Of a stretch of 64,000 nt of DNA, positions 15,487-24,280 are shown one piece after another. The translations under genes were made by a program, and so were the position numbers. Origin of the DNA: JBCBSZ01 sp039185015 (GTDB lineage Bacteria; Actinomycetota; Acidimicrobiia; Acidimicrobiales; Poriferisodalaceae); NCBI GenBank assembly GCA_039185015.1, contig JBCDAU010000004.1:1-64000 (forward strand), read 5' to 3'. The notes beneath the pieces were generated by a model. The model was given only the letters and a program-made list of their open reading frames with translations, searched no databases and was not told where the DNA came from. Within the stretch, counting starts at the first letter, position 1. Each line of letters begins with the position of its first letter.

Positions 15487-17952
15487 ATGTCTGCTCGCCT
15501 CGCCAACCTGATCGCTCGTCGGCCCCGAACGGCCCTCGTCGTCCTGGCCGCCGCCCTCGGCGTGCTGGCCGTCGGGATCGGGCTCCTCGACGACCAGGCG
15601 GACGACTCGGCCTTCCTCCCACCGGACAGCGACGTGGCCCTCGCCGACGACGCGCTCGCCGAGTCGTTCCCCGACTCGGCCGGGCTCGTGAACGTGACGA
15701 TCCTCCACCGGGGCGACGCGCTCACCCCCGAAGGTCTGGCCCACATCGACGAGGTGATGGACACGGTCATCGCCGAGCCGGACGTCGCCGATCGACTCGC
15801 CACCGTCGACCCGGCGATCTCCCTCGCCGACGTCTTCTCGCAGGCGCTCGGCGTGGACGACCTGTCCACGGTCAGCCAGGAGCAGATCGACGCCGCCGCC
15901 GCGAACCCACAGGTCGCGGCAGCCGTCGAGGCGCTGAACGGCGAGGCCGACGGCGAGGAGCTGACGGTGTCGGGCCTCCGCCTCCGCGAGCTCGGCGACG
16001 AGGACGGCCTCGTCGAGACCGAGCTCCGCGTCTCCGAGGTGGTGGAGGACGTCGACGGCCCGTTGGAGGTCCGGAGCCTGTCCCCCGCCACCCGCGACGC
16101 CGAGTCCGAGGATGCCATCAACTCGTCGATGCAGACCTTGATCGCGATCTCGATCGTCGTGATCGCCCTGCTGCTGGCCCTGTTCTTCAAGACCGGGTCG
16201 GACGTCGCCCTCTCGCTGCTGGGTCTCGGCATCACCGTCGCCGGCACGCTCGGCTTCCAGGGACTCATGGGCCCGAACGGGCTCGACATCATCGGTCCAC
16301 CCAACCGGATCACGACGATGGTGCCGATCATGCTCATCGGCCTGGTCGTCGACTACGCCATCCAGTCCGTCGGCCGCTACCGGGAGCTGCGAGCCGACGG
16401 CGAGGGCGTGACGCCTGCGGTCGTCGGTGGCCTGCGCGGCGTCATGTTGCCGCTGTGCCTCGCCGGCGGCACGACGATGATCAGCTTCCTGACGAACCTC
16501 ACCTCACCGCTGCCCGCCAACCAGGACTTCGGCGTGGTGGCCGCCTTCGGCGTCGGCTTCGGTCTCTTCACGATGCTCACCCTGATGCCGGCCGCCCGCC
16601 TCCTCCTCGACGAGCGCCGTGCGGCCACGGGCAAGCTCGGGCCGGTCAAGACGATGACCGACGCCGTCCCCGGCGGCGGCGCCTTCGCCAGCCGCGTCGG
16701 GAGCTACACGGCCCGATCGCCGATGACGGTCCTGTTCGTCGCCGGCGCCCTCACCATCGGCCTCGGTATCGCTGCGACCGGCATCAGCACCGAGTTCGAC
16801 CCCGACGACTTCCTCCCCTCCGACGCCGACGGCGTGGTCGACCGCGACGCCCTCGGCGCGGTCGGCGGCCAGACGCAGGTGGCGACGATCCTCGTGGAGG
16901 CGGAGCTCACCGACGACCGCACCCTTCGCAACCTGCTCACCTTCGACGAGGCGTTCGCCGACGAGCTCAGCCGCCCCACCGGCGCCGCCGGTCCGATCAC
17001 GCTGTCGCTCGGCATGCTCTTCGAGGACTGGATCGACGACAGCGGCGAGCCCGGCGATCGCTACGACGCGGAGCTCGCCTCGATGACCGAGGGGCTGGTC
17101 ACCGACACCTTCGCCGAGCGGACCCTCGTCGACCCCGCGGATCTCCAGGCGATCATCGACCGACTCGAGTCGGTCGATCCGGACGGCTTCGCCCAGGTCG
17201 CCGTGAGCGATCCCGAGGGCGTCGACCGGACGATCATGCAGTTCAACGCGTTCAGCGCCGACCTCGACACGACCGCCGACATGCTCGATGGCATCGAGGG
17301 CCTCTGGTACGGCGACGACGAGGAGGTCTCCACGACCTCGGGTGACATCACCGGCCTCGAGGTGACCAACGCGATGACCGACAGCCAGACGACGGCGATC
17401 GCCACCACCATCGTGGCCGCCCTGATCGTGCTGATGTTCTTCTTCTGGTTCACCGAGTTCAAGCCGATGCTCGCCGTGATCGCCGTGCTCCCGGTGATGC
17501 TCGTCCTGATCTGGGTGCTCGGCACGATGGCGCTGCTCGGCATCCCCTACAACGTGGTCACCGCATTGATCACCGCCCTCTCGATCGGGATCGGCGTCGA
17601 CTACACCATCCACGTCATCCACCGCTTCACCGAGGAGGTCCACGAGGGGAAGTCGATCGTCGAGGCGACCAGGACGACGCTGGCGACGACCGGCTCAGCG
17701 CTGATCGGCTCGGCGCTGACCACGGCACTCGCGTTCGCCGTCCTGATGCTCAGCCCACTGGTTCCCTTCCAGCAGTTCGGACTGGTGACGGGCGTGACGA
17801 TCCTCTACGCCCTGGTCGTCTCGGTCCTCGTGGTGCCCCCGATGCTCGTGCTCTGGGCGGCGTACCACCAGTGGCGTCAGTCGGCCGATGCGGTCATCGA
17901 CCGGCAGCCCGAGGACGACGTGACCGAGGAGCTCGTCGGTTCGTCCACCTGA
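15487..17952 (+). CDS. RND/MMPL-family transporter
   Basis: 821-residue proton-driven transporter of the MMPL/hydrophobe-exporter RND branch. It has two similar halves, each with one N-terminal helix, a roughly 150-200-residue extracytoplasmic domain, then about five helices. Visible in half one: PRTALVVLAAALGVLAVGIG, TTMVPIMLIGLVVDYAIQSVGRY (the GLxxDY proton-relay region) and a GGTTMISFLTN helix. Half two repeats ALSIGIGVDYTIHVIHRFTEE and TTGSALIGSALTTALAF. Export of lipids or hydrophobic compounds is the family role. I start it at ATG 15487; the ORF remains open further upstream, but that extension is antisense to TetR. Confidence 0.88.
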   Translation: MSARLANLIARRPRTALVVLAAALGVLAVGIGLLDDQADDSAFLPPDSDVALADDALAESFPDSAGLVNVTILHRGDALTPEGLAHIDEVMDTVIAEPDVADRLATVDPAISLADVFSQALGVDDLSTVSQEQIDAAAANPQVAAAVEALNGEADGEELTVSGLRLRELGDEDGLVETELRVSEVVEDVDGPLEVRSLSPATRDAESEDAINSSMQTLIAISIVVIALLLALFFKTGSDVALSLLGLGITVAGTLGFQGLMGPNGLDIIGPPNRITTMVPIMLIGLVVDYAIQSVGRYRELRADGEGVTPAVVGGLRGVMLPLCLAGGTTMISFLTNLTSPLPANQDFGVVAAFGVGFGLFTMLTLMPAARLLLDERRAATGKLGPVKTMTDAVPGGGAFASRVGSYTARSPMTVLFVAGALTIGLGIAATGISTEFDPDDFLPSDADGVVDRDALGAVGGQTQVATILVEAELTDDRTLRNLLTFDEAFADELSRPTGAAGPITLSLGMLFEDWIDDSGEPGDRYDAELASMTEGLVTDTFAERTLVDPADLQAIIDRLESVDPDGFAQVAVSDPEGVDRTIMQFNAFSADLDTTADMLDGIEGLWYGDDEEVSTTSGDITGLEVTNAMTDSQTTAIATTIVAALIVLMFFFWFTEFKPMLAVIAVLPVMLVLIWVLGTMALLGIPYNVVTALITALSIGIGVDYTIHVIHRFTEEVHEGKSIVEATRTTLATTGSALIGSALTTALAFAVLMLSPLVPFQQFGLVTGVTILYALVVSVLVVPPMLVLWAAYHQWRQSADAVIDRQPEDDVTEELVGSST

Positions 17953-17956
17953 ACGG

Positions 17957-18628
17957 TCAGGTCGACGGCGGGGCGACGTCGAGGTAGCGGCAGACGGCCC
18001 GGGTCGTCTCGGCGACGAAGTCGTCGTCGGCGGCCGGGCCGTGTCGGCCCTCCGACGGGTCGTGGGTCAGACGGGCCTGGAGCACGGCAGCGAGCAGGTG
18101 GAGCACGTACGTGACCGCCAGCTCCGGATCCGGATGACCGATCTCGGATCGACGGGCGACCAGCAGATCGCGCAGCCCCTGGTCGAGGGTCGCGCTGACC
18201 TTCGCGAAGCGGGCCCCGAGCTCGGACTCGGTCTGCGCGACGGCGAGGCCGGCGCGCTTGACCGCCGGCTGCTCGCGGTCCTGGACGACCTTGAGCTCGA
18301 CGTAGGAGCGGAGGATGTCGGCGATCGACGCGCCCTCCCAACGGTCCGGGGCGATCGCATCGAGCGTGGTCTGCTCGGCCTCGGCGACGAACCGGTCGAA
18401 TAGGGCGTACTGCACCGCTCTCTTGTCACGGAAGTGGTGGTAGAAGCTCCCGACCGACGAACCCGCCCGCTCGGCGATGTCGGCGACCGTGGTCGCCTCG
18501 ATGCCCTGCTGGGCGAAGAGCGACTCAGCTGCGTCGAGCAAGGCCGCCTGTGTCCGCTGACTGCGGGTCTGTTGCCCGGGCCGGACGTGGCCGAGGTCGG
18601 CGGTCCATCGGGATCGTCTGACGTTCAC
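17957..18628 (-). CDS. TetR-family regulator
   Basis: 223 residues. The HTH is at about 25-70: RTQAALLDAAESLFAQQGIEATTVADIAERAG, then SSVGSFYHHFRDKRAVQYALF. The ligand domain has no recognised signature. GTG 18628 is chosen, with AGGAG about eight bases upstream. It converges on the RND exporter with only four bases between stops and is divergent from an SDR/hydrolase unit, its likely target. Confidence 0.87.
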   Translation of the reverse strand: MNVRRSRWTADLGHVRPGQQTRSQRTQAALLDAAESLFAQQGIEATTVADIAERAGSSVGSFYHHFRDKRAVQYALFDRFVAEAEQTTLDAIAPDRWEGASIADILRSYVELKVVQDREQPAVKRAGLAVAQTESELGARFAKVSATLDQGLRDLLVARRSEIGHPDPELAVTYVLHLLAAVLQARLTHDPSEGRHGPAADDDFVAETTRAVCRYLDVAPPST

Positions 18629-18749
18629 TCCCGCCGCTCCTGCTGCTGGGATCCGAAGCTCGATTCTAGGAGGTGGTTGTCCTCCGAGCTGCGGTTACCT
18701 ACGATTGCAAAATCAAAGTTCGTATTCGGTTTATCGAGGAGGACCGCTC

Positions 18750-19574
18750 GTGCCCCAGACCGTCCTGATCACCGGCTGCTCGTCCGGCTTCGGCAAGCTC
18801 ATCGCGCAGACCTTCGCCGCCCAGGGCTGGAACGTGGCGGCGACCATGCGACGCCCCGAGGCCGAGACCGACCTCGTCAACGGCGAGTCGATGCTGGTCA
18901 CCCGACTCGACGTCACCGAACCCGGCTCGATCGACACCGCGCTCCGCATCACGCTCGACCGCTTCGGCGGCCTGTCGGCCGTCGTGAACAACGCCGGCTA
19001 CGGCGGGCACTTCGTGTTCGAGCAAGCCCCTGACGAGGTGGTGCGGGCGATGTTCGAGACCAACGTCTTCGGCACGATGAACGTCTGCCGCGCAGCCCTG
19101 CCCCTGCTCCGGGCCGGCGGCGCGGGCTCGATCGTGAACGTCACCTCGATGGCGGGGATGATGGCGCTCCCCCTCGGCGCTGCGTACTCCGCCACGAAGT
19201 ACGCGCTGGAGGGATTCACCGAGGGACTGGCCATCGACTACCGCCCCTTCGGGATCACCGTCCGCTCGGTCCTCCCCGGGGCATACCCCACCGCCTTCAC
19301 CGCCAACACCGACAACCACCTCGAGCTCGGTGACGCCGAACTGGTCGAGTTCGCCACGAAGGTCCGGGCGACCATGGACGCCCGCTTCGGCGGTCGCACC
19401 GAACCACAGGATCCGCAGGAGGTCGCCGACCTCGTCTACGCCTGCGCGACCGAGGACGAGCGACCGACCCACAACCCCTCGGGCGCGGATGCCCACATGC
19501 TCGTCGGGCTCATGGCCTCGACGGAGCGGGACGAGTTCATCGACCGCATCCGCGAGATGTTCGAGATCGGCTGA
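18750..19574 (+). CDS. Short-chain dehydrogenase/reductase
   Basis: 274-residue SDR: TGCSSGFG cofactor loop, NNAGYGG, NVTSMAG (Ser) and YSATKYALEGFTEGLA (Tyr/Lys). The YSATKYALEG pattern is typical of retinol/oxidoreductase-like classical SDRs. GTG 18750 is preceded by GAGGAGGA. The upstream gap (18629-18749) is markedly AT-richer and contains TACGAT, a possible -10 for a leadered transcript. Followed nine bases later by an alpha/beta hydrolase, probably the same operon. Confidence 0.86.
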   Translation: MPQTVLITGCSSGFGKLIAQTFAAQGWNVAATMRRPEAETDLVNGESMLVTRLDVTEPGSIDTALRITLDRFGGLSAVVNNAGYGGHFVFEQAPDEVVRAMFETNVFGTMNVCRAALPLLRAGGAGSIVNVTSMAGMMALPLGAAYSATKYALEGFTEGLAIDYRPFGITVRSVLPGAYPTAFTANTDNHLELGDAELVEFATKVRATMDARFGGRTEPQDPQEVADLVYACATEDERPTHNPSGADAHMLVGLMASTERDEFIDRIREMFEIG

Positions 19575-19583
19575 GGCGGCAAC

Positions 19584-20459
19584 GTGCTCATCAACTACCT
19601 CTCCGACTCGATCGTCAAGGGCGGGAAGGCTCCAGTCTTCGACAGCCCGGCCGAGGTCGGGCTCGACTTCGACTCGGTCTCGTTCACAGCCCAGGACGGC
19701 GTTCACCTGCGGGGCTGGCTGATCCATGGCGCCACCGACCGGATCGTCGTCCAGTCCCACTTCGGCGTGCAGTGCAGCCGTTCCGGATACACCCCGGAGG
19801 GGAAGGGCCGTCCGCTGATGTGGAAGGAGCGCATCCACTTCGTCCGGCACCTGAAGTGGCTCGTCGACGCCGGCTACTCGGTGCTGGCCTACGACTTCCG
19901 CAACCATGGCGAGAGCGATCCCGGCACCTGCGAATGGGTGACCTGGGGCCCGGAGGAGCACAAGGATGTCCTCGCGGTAGTGGACTTCGTGTCCGGCCAC
20001 GAGCGCTACGCCGGCGCCGACATCGGTCTGCTCAGCATCTGCATGGGGGCGGCATCATCGACGTACGCCTTCGGCGTACCGGATGGGCTGGCCGGCAGAG
20101 AGCGCATCAAGGCCATGGTCGCCATCCAGCCGCTCCGCTACCCCGACTTCATGGCGGCGCTGCGCCTCGACAACTTCATCGGGCGGCGCGTCACCCGCCG
20201 CAACAACGAGCGCACAGGGATGGATCTGGACGCCGTGTCGTTCATGGAGGACGTCGCAGCGATCGACGTGCCGACGTTGCTCGTGCAGAACGCCAACGAC
20301 GAGTACCTCAACCGCCGCTCGATCGAGGAGTTCTACGAGGCGCTACAGGTCGAGAAGGAGATGCTGTGGCTCGACCTCGGCACGAAGCGGGCGGCCGGCT
20401 ACGCCCACCTCACCGAGCACCCCGGCGAGATCCTCTCCTTCTTCGATCGTCACATGTGA
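19584..20459 (+). CDS. Alpha/beta hydrolase with apparent Cys nucleophile
   Basis: 291 residues. The fold is shown by LRGWLIHG, LVDAGYSVLAYDFRNHGESD (oxyanion/strand region) and the nucleophile elbow LLSICMGAASS. In the expected S-x-N-x-G pattern the nucleophile position is Cys (SICMG), as in dienelactone hydrolases, rather than Ser. VPTLLVQNANDEYLN supplies the acid residue region and HLTEHPGEILSFF the likely catalytic His. It sits nine bases after the SDR behind GAGGCGG, so it is co-transcribed. Substrate unknown. Confidence 0.78.
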   Translation: MLINYLSDSIVKGGKAPVFDSPAEVGLDFDSVSFTAQDGVHLRGWLIHGATDRIVVQSHFGVQCSRSGYTPEGKGRPLMWKERIHFVRHLKWLVDAGYSVLAYDFRNHGESDPGTCEWVTWGPEEHKDVLAVVDFVSGHERYAGADIGLLSICMGAASSTYAFGVPDGLAGRERIKAMVAIQPLRYPDFMAALRLDNFIGRRVTRRNNERTGMDLDAVSFMEDVAAIDVPTLLVQNANDEYLNRRSIEEFYEALQVEKEMLWLDLGTKRAAGYAHLTEHPGEILSFFDRHM

Positions 20460-20587
20460 GCTGCGGGCACGGTGGCGACGTCGCGCCGACGGATGACCCT
20501 GAGCTACTGCGAGATCGGTTCGACCCGCTGGTCGAGACCCTCCAGCTCGTCGGCGGCTGAGACAGGAAGCACAGCAGCAGTGCCATC

Positions 20588-20962
20588 GTGGTCACGGTGG
20601 GCGACGGCACGGTGTACGAGTTCACCGACGTGACGACCTGCGACACCTCGGCGACCGCCCCGGACTCGCTTCCCATCCCCAACGGCTACGACATCCTCGC
20701 CAGCACCGCTGATGGCGACTTCCAGTTCTACGCCGCACGTGGCGGGCTCAATGAGAACGCCATCCTCTTCTCTGCGAGCATCTCCGGCGACTTCGACGAC
20801 CAAGGCCGCAACGGTCAGATCCGCTACGACATCGAGGGCGACGGAACCGACCTCGTCGTCGACGGCGCCCAGGTGAGCGGTACGGCCACCATGCGCGCCA
20901 GCGACGCTCCCGGCCGTCCCCACGGCGAGGAGACCACGATCACCGTCGAGGCACGCTGCTGA
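20588..20962 (+). pseudogene. Decapitated copy of the following lipoprotein gene
   Basis: About 124 residues that align end to end with the C-terminal domain of the next gene: TVYEFTDVTTCDTSATAP, NGYDI, ISGDFDDQGRNG, IEGDGTDLVVDGAQVSGT, RPHGEETTITVEA-Cys. The signal peptide, lipobox and acidic linker are absent: an in-frame stop lies at 20558-20560, the only starts are internal GTGs, and no ribosome binding site or TANNNT hexamer precedes them. Identity beyond the stop codon (TGCTGACCGATCG after both copies) shows a tandem duplication. Probably not exported; it could still be expressed as a cytosolic fragment. Confidence 0.6.
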
Positions 20963-21030
20963 CCGATCGCTGGGCCGAGCCCGACCGCTCACCGTGGGCG
21001 TCGGATGATCCCGCACTCCAGGCGGCGCCG

Positions 21031-21036
21031 TACGGT
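21031..21036 (+). promoter_or_regulatory. Leaderless -10 element of the lipoprotein
   Basis: TACGGT, seven bases before ATG 21044. It decides the start over the upstream ATG at 21005. Confidence 0.5.
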
Positions 21037-21043
21037 CGCCACC

Positions 21044-21664
21044 ATGCTCACACCGCGGCCTCGTCCGTCCCGCGTCCGCCAGCCGACCATCGCGGCGCTC
21101 GCCCTGGTGTTCCTGTTGTTCGCCGCCGCCTGCGGTTCCGACAGCGACGACGATGCTGACGAGACCGGGACGACGACGACCGCCGAGGACGGATCGGGGG
21201 AGCCCACCGACCCGCCGGACACCACTGCGCCCGACGCCACCGAGGCGCCGGCCGAACCCGCGGCGAGCGACGAGGGCGGCGGCATCATCGTCGTCACGGT
21301 CGCGGACGGGACCGTCTACGAGTTCACCGACATCTCGGCGTGCGACACCTCGGCGACGGCCCCGGAGTCACTACCGCTCACCAACGGCTACGACCTGACC
21401 GGCCGCACCGCCGACGGTGCGTTCGCCTTCTTCGCCGGGCGCGCCGGCTTCGACGACGACGGTGCCGTCTTCTCCGGATCGATCGAGGGCGACTTCGACG
21501 ATGAGGGCCGCAACGCACTCATGCTGTACGTGATCGAGGGCGACGGCACCGACCTCGTCGTCGACGGCGCCAACGTCAGCGGCACCGTCGCCGTGCGGGC
21601 CGTGGGTCCGCCCAACCGACCCCACGGCGACGAGACCACGATCACCGTCGAAGCGAGCTGCTGA
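21044..21664 (+). CDS. Lipoprotein of unknown function
   Basis: 206 residues. A twin-Arg-rich but ordinary Sec-type signal (IAALALVFLLFAAACGS) ends in a lipobox with the lipidated Cys. A Thr/Glu/Asp/Pro linker (about 30-75) follows, then a compact beta-rich domain of about 125 residues beginning IIVVTVADGTVYEF. That domain has one Cys near its start (ACDTSA) and one at the extreme C-terminus, likely a disulfide. Family not recognised. The preceding locus is a truncated tandem copy. The start is set by the TACGGT hexamer seven bases upstream. Confidence 0.75.
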   Translation: MLTPRPRPSRVRQPTIAALALVFLLFAAACGSDSDDDADETGTTTTAEDGSGEPTDPPDTTAPDATEAPAEPAASDEGGGIIVVTVADGTVYEFTDISACDTSATAPESLPLTNGYDLTGRTADGAFAFFAGRAGFDDDGAVFSGSIEGDFDDEGRNALMLYVIEGDGTDLVVDGANVSGTVAVRAVGPPNRPHGDETTITVEASC

Positions 21665-21688
21665 CCGATCGGCCCATCGAACGGCCGG

Positions 21689-21991
21689 TCAGGCGAGGTC
21701 GTCGACCGCGTCGATGAGGATGTGGTGGCTGACCGAGCCTGCCGTGCGGGCCGCGAGGTGCGGGGCGTACTCGGGGTCGGCGACGAACGCCTTCGCCGCC
21801 GCACGGTCGGGCCACTCGAGGATGACCCGGAGGGCGACCTCCGGCCCCTCACCCTCGACCCGTTCGTGGCTGGCGGTGCGGGCGAGGTAGCGACCGCCGT
21901 GCTTGGCGATGATGGTGGCGACCGGTTCGAGGTAGCCCGGGATCCAGGCATCGTCGGTCGGCGTCACCTCGAGCACCGAGTAGCAGGTCAT
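21689..21991 (-). CDS. DUF1330 family protein
   Basis: 100 residues of the small dimeric alpha/beta barrel DUF1330 family: YSVLEVTPTDDAWIPGYLEPVA, HGGRYLART, and the hallmark LEWPDRAAAKAFVADPEYAPHLAART. Biochemical role unknown. Same strand and only 22 bases after the lipoyl-domain gene, so it is probably the last gene of the acetoin-dehydrogenase-like operon. The convergent gap to the lipoprotein holds an imperfect GC hairpin but no clear terminator. Confidence 0.82.
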   Translation of the reverse strand: MTCYSVLEVTPTDDAWIPGYLEPVATIIAKHGGRYLARTASHERVEGEGPEVALRVILEWPDRAAAKAFVADPEYAPHLAARTAGSVSHHILIDAVDDLA

Positions 21992-22013
21992 GGTCTTCTC
22001 CTTCGTCTCGACG

Positions 22014-22253
22014 TCACGAGTCGATCCGGGCCAAGGGTGCGCCCTGCCGGATGGCGACTCCCTCGGCGACGTACTGGTACATGGTCCCGGCGACCGGGGC
22101 CTCGACGTCGGCCGACACCTTGTCGACCTGGACCTCGGCGATCACCTGACCGGCGGCCACGGCCTCGCCGTGATTGACGAACCACGTGCCGACGACACCT
22201 TCGGCATCCGGCTCCTCCTCGGACAGGACGGGGAACGGCACGTCGGTGATCAC
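22014..22253 (-). CDS. Stand-alone lipoyl-domain protein
   Basis: 79 residues forming a single lipoyl/biotinyl domain. VQVDKVSADVEAP carries the modified Lys in the D-K-V/A context of E2 lipoyl domains, with the symmetry-related GEAVAAGQ and EGVAIRQGAPLARI strands. In a normal dehydrogenase complex this domain is fused to the E2 acyltransferase core; here the protein ends after the domain. GTG overlaps the E1 beta stop (GTGA), so it is translationally coupled. It would accept the acyl/acetaldehyde unit from E1 and hand it to a separately encoded E2. Confidence 0.8.
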   Translation of the reverse strand: MITDVPFPVLSEEEPDAEGVVGTWFVNHGEAVAAGQVIAEVQVDKVSADVEAPVAGTMYQYVAEGVAIRQGAPLARIDS

Positions 22254-23272
22254 GCCATCAGGCCCTTCACGGCAGCGGCGATCTTCTCCCGGGTCGGGAG
22301 GATCCCGTACTCGAGCGTGCGGGCGTACGGGATCGGCACGTCCGGGACGGCGAGCCGCGACACCGGCTTGGACAGCATCGTCGGATCGGTCTCGGCGACG
22401 ATCGCGGCGATCTCGCCGGACAGACCGAAGGACCGGTAGTCCTCGTCGACGACGAGCAGCCTGCCGGTCTTGGCCACCGAGTCGAGGACGGTCTGCCGGT
22501 CGAGCGGCACGAGGCTGCGCAGGTCGACGACCTCGACGCTGATGCCCTCGCCCTCGAGCTCCTCGGCGACGTCGAGGCTGTGCTGCACCGACAGCGACAG
22601 CGTCACGATCGAGACGTCGCTGCCCTCCCGGGCGACGGCCGCCTCGCCGATCGGCACCGTGTAGCGGTCCTCGGGCACCTCCGCGATGGAACGCGGGTTC
22701 TTCTCCATCCAGACGAGCCCCTGGCCGCCCTTGTGGAACAGGTAGATGACCGGGTTGTCGTCCTGGATCGCCGAGGCCATCAGCCCCTTGGCGTCGTAGG
22801 GGTTCGACGGCACGACGACCTTCATGCCCGGCAGGTGGGCGAAGGTGCCCCACAGGCACTGCGAGTGCTGTGCGGCGTCGGAGTAACCGGCACCCGTGGC
22901 GCTCATCAGCACCATCGGGACCTTCACGCCGCCGCCGGACTCGTAGTGGATCTTGGCCATGTGGTTGCTGATCTGATCCATGCAGACGCCGTAGAAGTCG
23001 ACGAACATCAACTCGACGACGGGTCGCATGCCTTCGACGGCGGCGCCGATGCCGGCGCCGATGAAGCCGGTCTCGGAGATCGGCGTGTCCATCACCCGGT
23101 CGGCGCCGAACTCGGCGAACAGGTCGGTGGTCGAGCCGAAGATGCCGCCGTAGGCGCCGACGTCCTCGCCCATCACGAAGACGTCGGGATCGGCGCGCAT
23201 CTCGAGCGCGATCGCCTCGGCCATCGCCTTGGCCGTGGTGATGCGGCGTGTAGGTGCAGCGGTTGCGGTCAT
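22250..23272 (-). CDS. acoB: Acetoin/2-oxoacid dehydrogenase E1 component, beta subunit
   Basis: 340-residue transketolase-like beta subunit: VFVMGEDVGAYGGIFGST, DTPISETGFIGAGIGAA, VELMFVDFYGVCMDQISNH, and the C-terminal transketolase domain with VVDEDYRSFGLSGEIAAIV and LPTREKIAAAV. With the alpha subunit it binds ThDP and decarboxylates or cleaves the substrate, reductively acylating the lipoyl domain. The AcoX-like gene and AcoR-like regulator beside it favour acetoin over pyruvate or branched-chain substrates. The gene starts 33 bases after the alpha stop. Confidence 0.85.
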   Translation of the reverse strand: MTATAAPTRRITTAKAMAEAIALEMRADPDVFVMGEDVGAYGGIFGSTTDLFAEFGADRVMDTPISETGFIGAGIGAAVEGMRPVVELMFVDFYGVCMDQISNHMAKIHYESGGGVKVPMVLMSATGAGYSDAAQHSQCLWGTFAHLPGMKVVVPSNPYDAKGLMASAIQDDNPVIYLFHKGGQGLVWMEKNPRSIAEVPEDRYTVPIGEAAVAREGSDVSIVTLSLSVQHSLDVAEELEGEGISVEVVDLRSLVPLDRQTVLDSVAKTGRLLVVDEDYRSFGLSGEIAAIVAETDPTMLSKPVSRLAVPDVPIPYARTLEYGILPTREKIAAAVKGLMA

Positions 23273-23305
23273 GGTGCGTGCTCCTCGTTCGTTCGTCGGT
23301 CTGGC

Positions 23306-24280
23306 TCAGGCGAAGACGTGGTCGAGCGCGTCGTCGGGCTCGGGGGTCGGACTGGCGATGGCGTGCTGGATCGCGGCGTCGACCTCGGCATCGGCCGTGG
23401 CGCGGATGTCGTCGATCTGCGCCTCGGTGAGGTCGCCGTTCTCGACGAGGACGGCGGCATAGCGCGGGATCGGGTCCCGCTCGTCGACGGTGTCGAGGTC
23501 GGTCCGGTACGCCTGGGCGTCGCCCTCGAAGTGTCCCCACAGGCGCAGCGTGTGGATCTCGATGAGGCTCGGCCCCTCGCCGGCGCGTGCCCGATCGACG
23601 GCAGCGCCGGCCGCCTCGAACACGGCCTCGACGTCGTTGTCCTCGACCCTCACGCCGGGCATGCCGTAGCCGGCGGCTCGATCGGCGTTCGAGGTGTTGG
23701 CCGTCGAGTCGGCCCTCGGCACCGAGATCGCCCAATCGTTGTCCTCGATGATGAAGATGACCGGCAGCTCCCAGAGCGCGGCGAGGTTCAGCGCCTCGTG
23801 GAAGGCGCCCTGGTTCGCGGCGCCCTCACCGGCCACGGCGACGGCGACCCGATCGGTGCCCCGCTTCTTCATGGCCAACGCTTGGCCGCAGGCGACCGGG
23901 TAGCCCTGAGCGATGATCCCGGAGCAGGAGAAGTGGTGCTCGGGGTCGAAGAGGTGCATGTGGCCACCCTTGCCCTTGCAGAGCCCGGTGGTGCGGCCGT
24001 AGATCTCGGCGGTCATCGCGTTCATGTCCACGCCGTGGGCGAGCGCGAAGTGGTGCGGACGGTGGGGTGCGGTGATCGCGTCGCCGAGGCCGAGGTGCGC
24101 GCAGACTCCGACGGCGGCGGGCTCCTGCCCGGCGGACAGGTGCATCTCGCCCGGGATCAGGCCGGCGCCGATGTCCCAGGCCGGCGACTTGTCAGCGTGG
24201 TACTCCTGCAGGATCCGGGACTCGTACTGCCGGATGCGGACCATCTCGGTGTACAGAGCGAGCCGATCGAGCGTCGTCAT
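23306..24280 (-). CDS. acoA: Acetoin/2-oxoacid dehydrogenase E1 component, alpha subunit
   Basis: 324 residues of the ThDP-binding E1 alpha family. GEMHLSAGQEPAAVG and APHRPHHFALAHGVD are the entry motifs, GKGGHMHLFD follows, and the ThDP/Mg motif runs from GEGAANQGAFHEALNLAALW to FIIEDNDWAISV. Phosphorylation-loop HRPHH variants as in acetoin and branched-chain enzymes are present. ATG 24280 lies inside the 3-prime end of the upstream AcoX-like frame (89-base overlap). Part of AcoX-E1alpha-E1beta-lipoyl-DUF1330. Confidence 0.87.
   Translation of the reverse strand: MTTLDRLALYTEMVRIRQYESRILQEYHADKSPAWDIGAGLIPGEMHLSAGQEPAAVGVCAHLGLGDAITAPHRPHHFALAHGVDMNAMTAEIYGRTTGLCKGKGGHMHLFDPEHHFSCSGIIAQGYPVACGQALAMKKRGTDRVAVAVAGEGAANQGAFHEALNLAALWELPVIFIIEDNDWAISVPRADSTANTSNADRAAGYGMPGVRVEDNDVEAVFEAAGAAVDRARAGEGPSLIEIHTLRLWGHFEGDAQAYRTDLDTVDERDPIPRYAAVLVENGDLTEAQIDDIRATADAEVDAAIQHAIASPTPEPDDALDHVFA

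Noticed and set aside
21665..21688. Terminator between the lipoprotein and DUF1330
   Set aside because: The complementarity is imperfect and the sequence is also part of the tandem duplication, so it may be chance.
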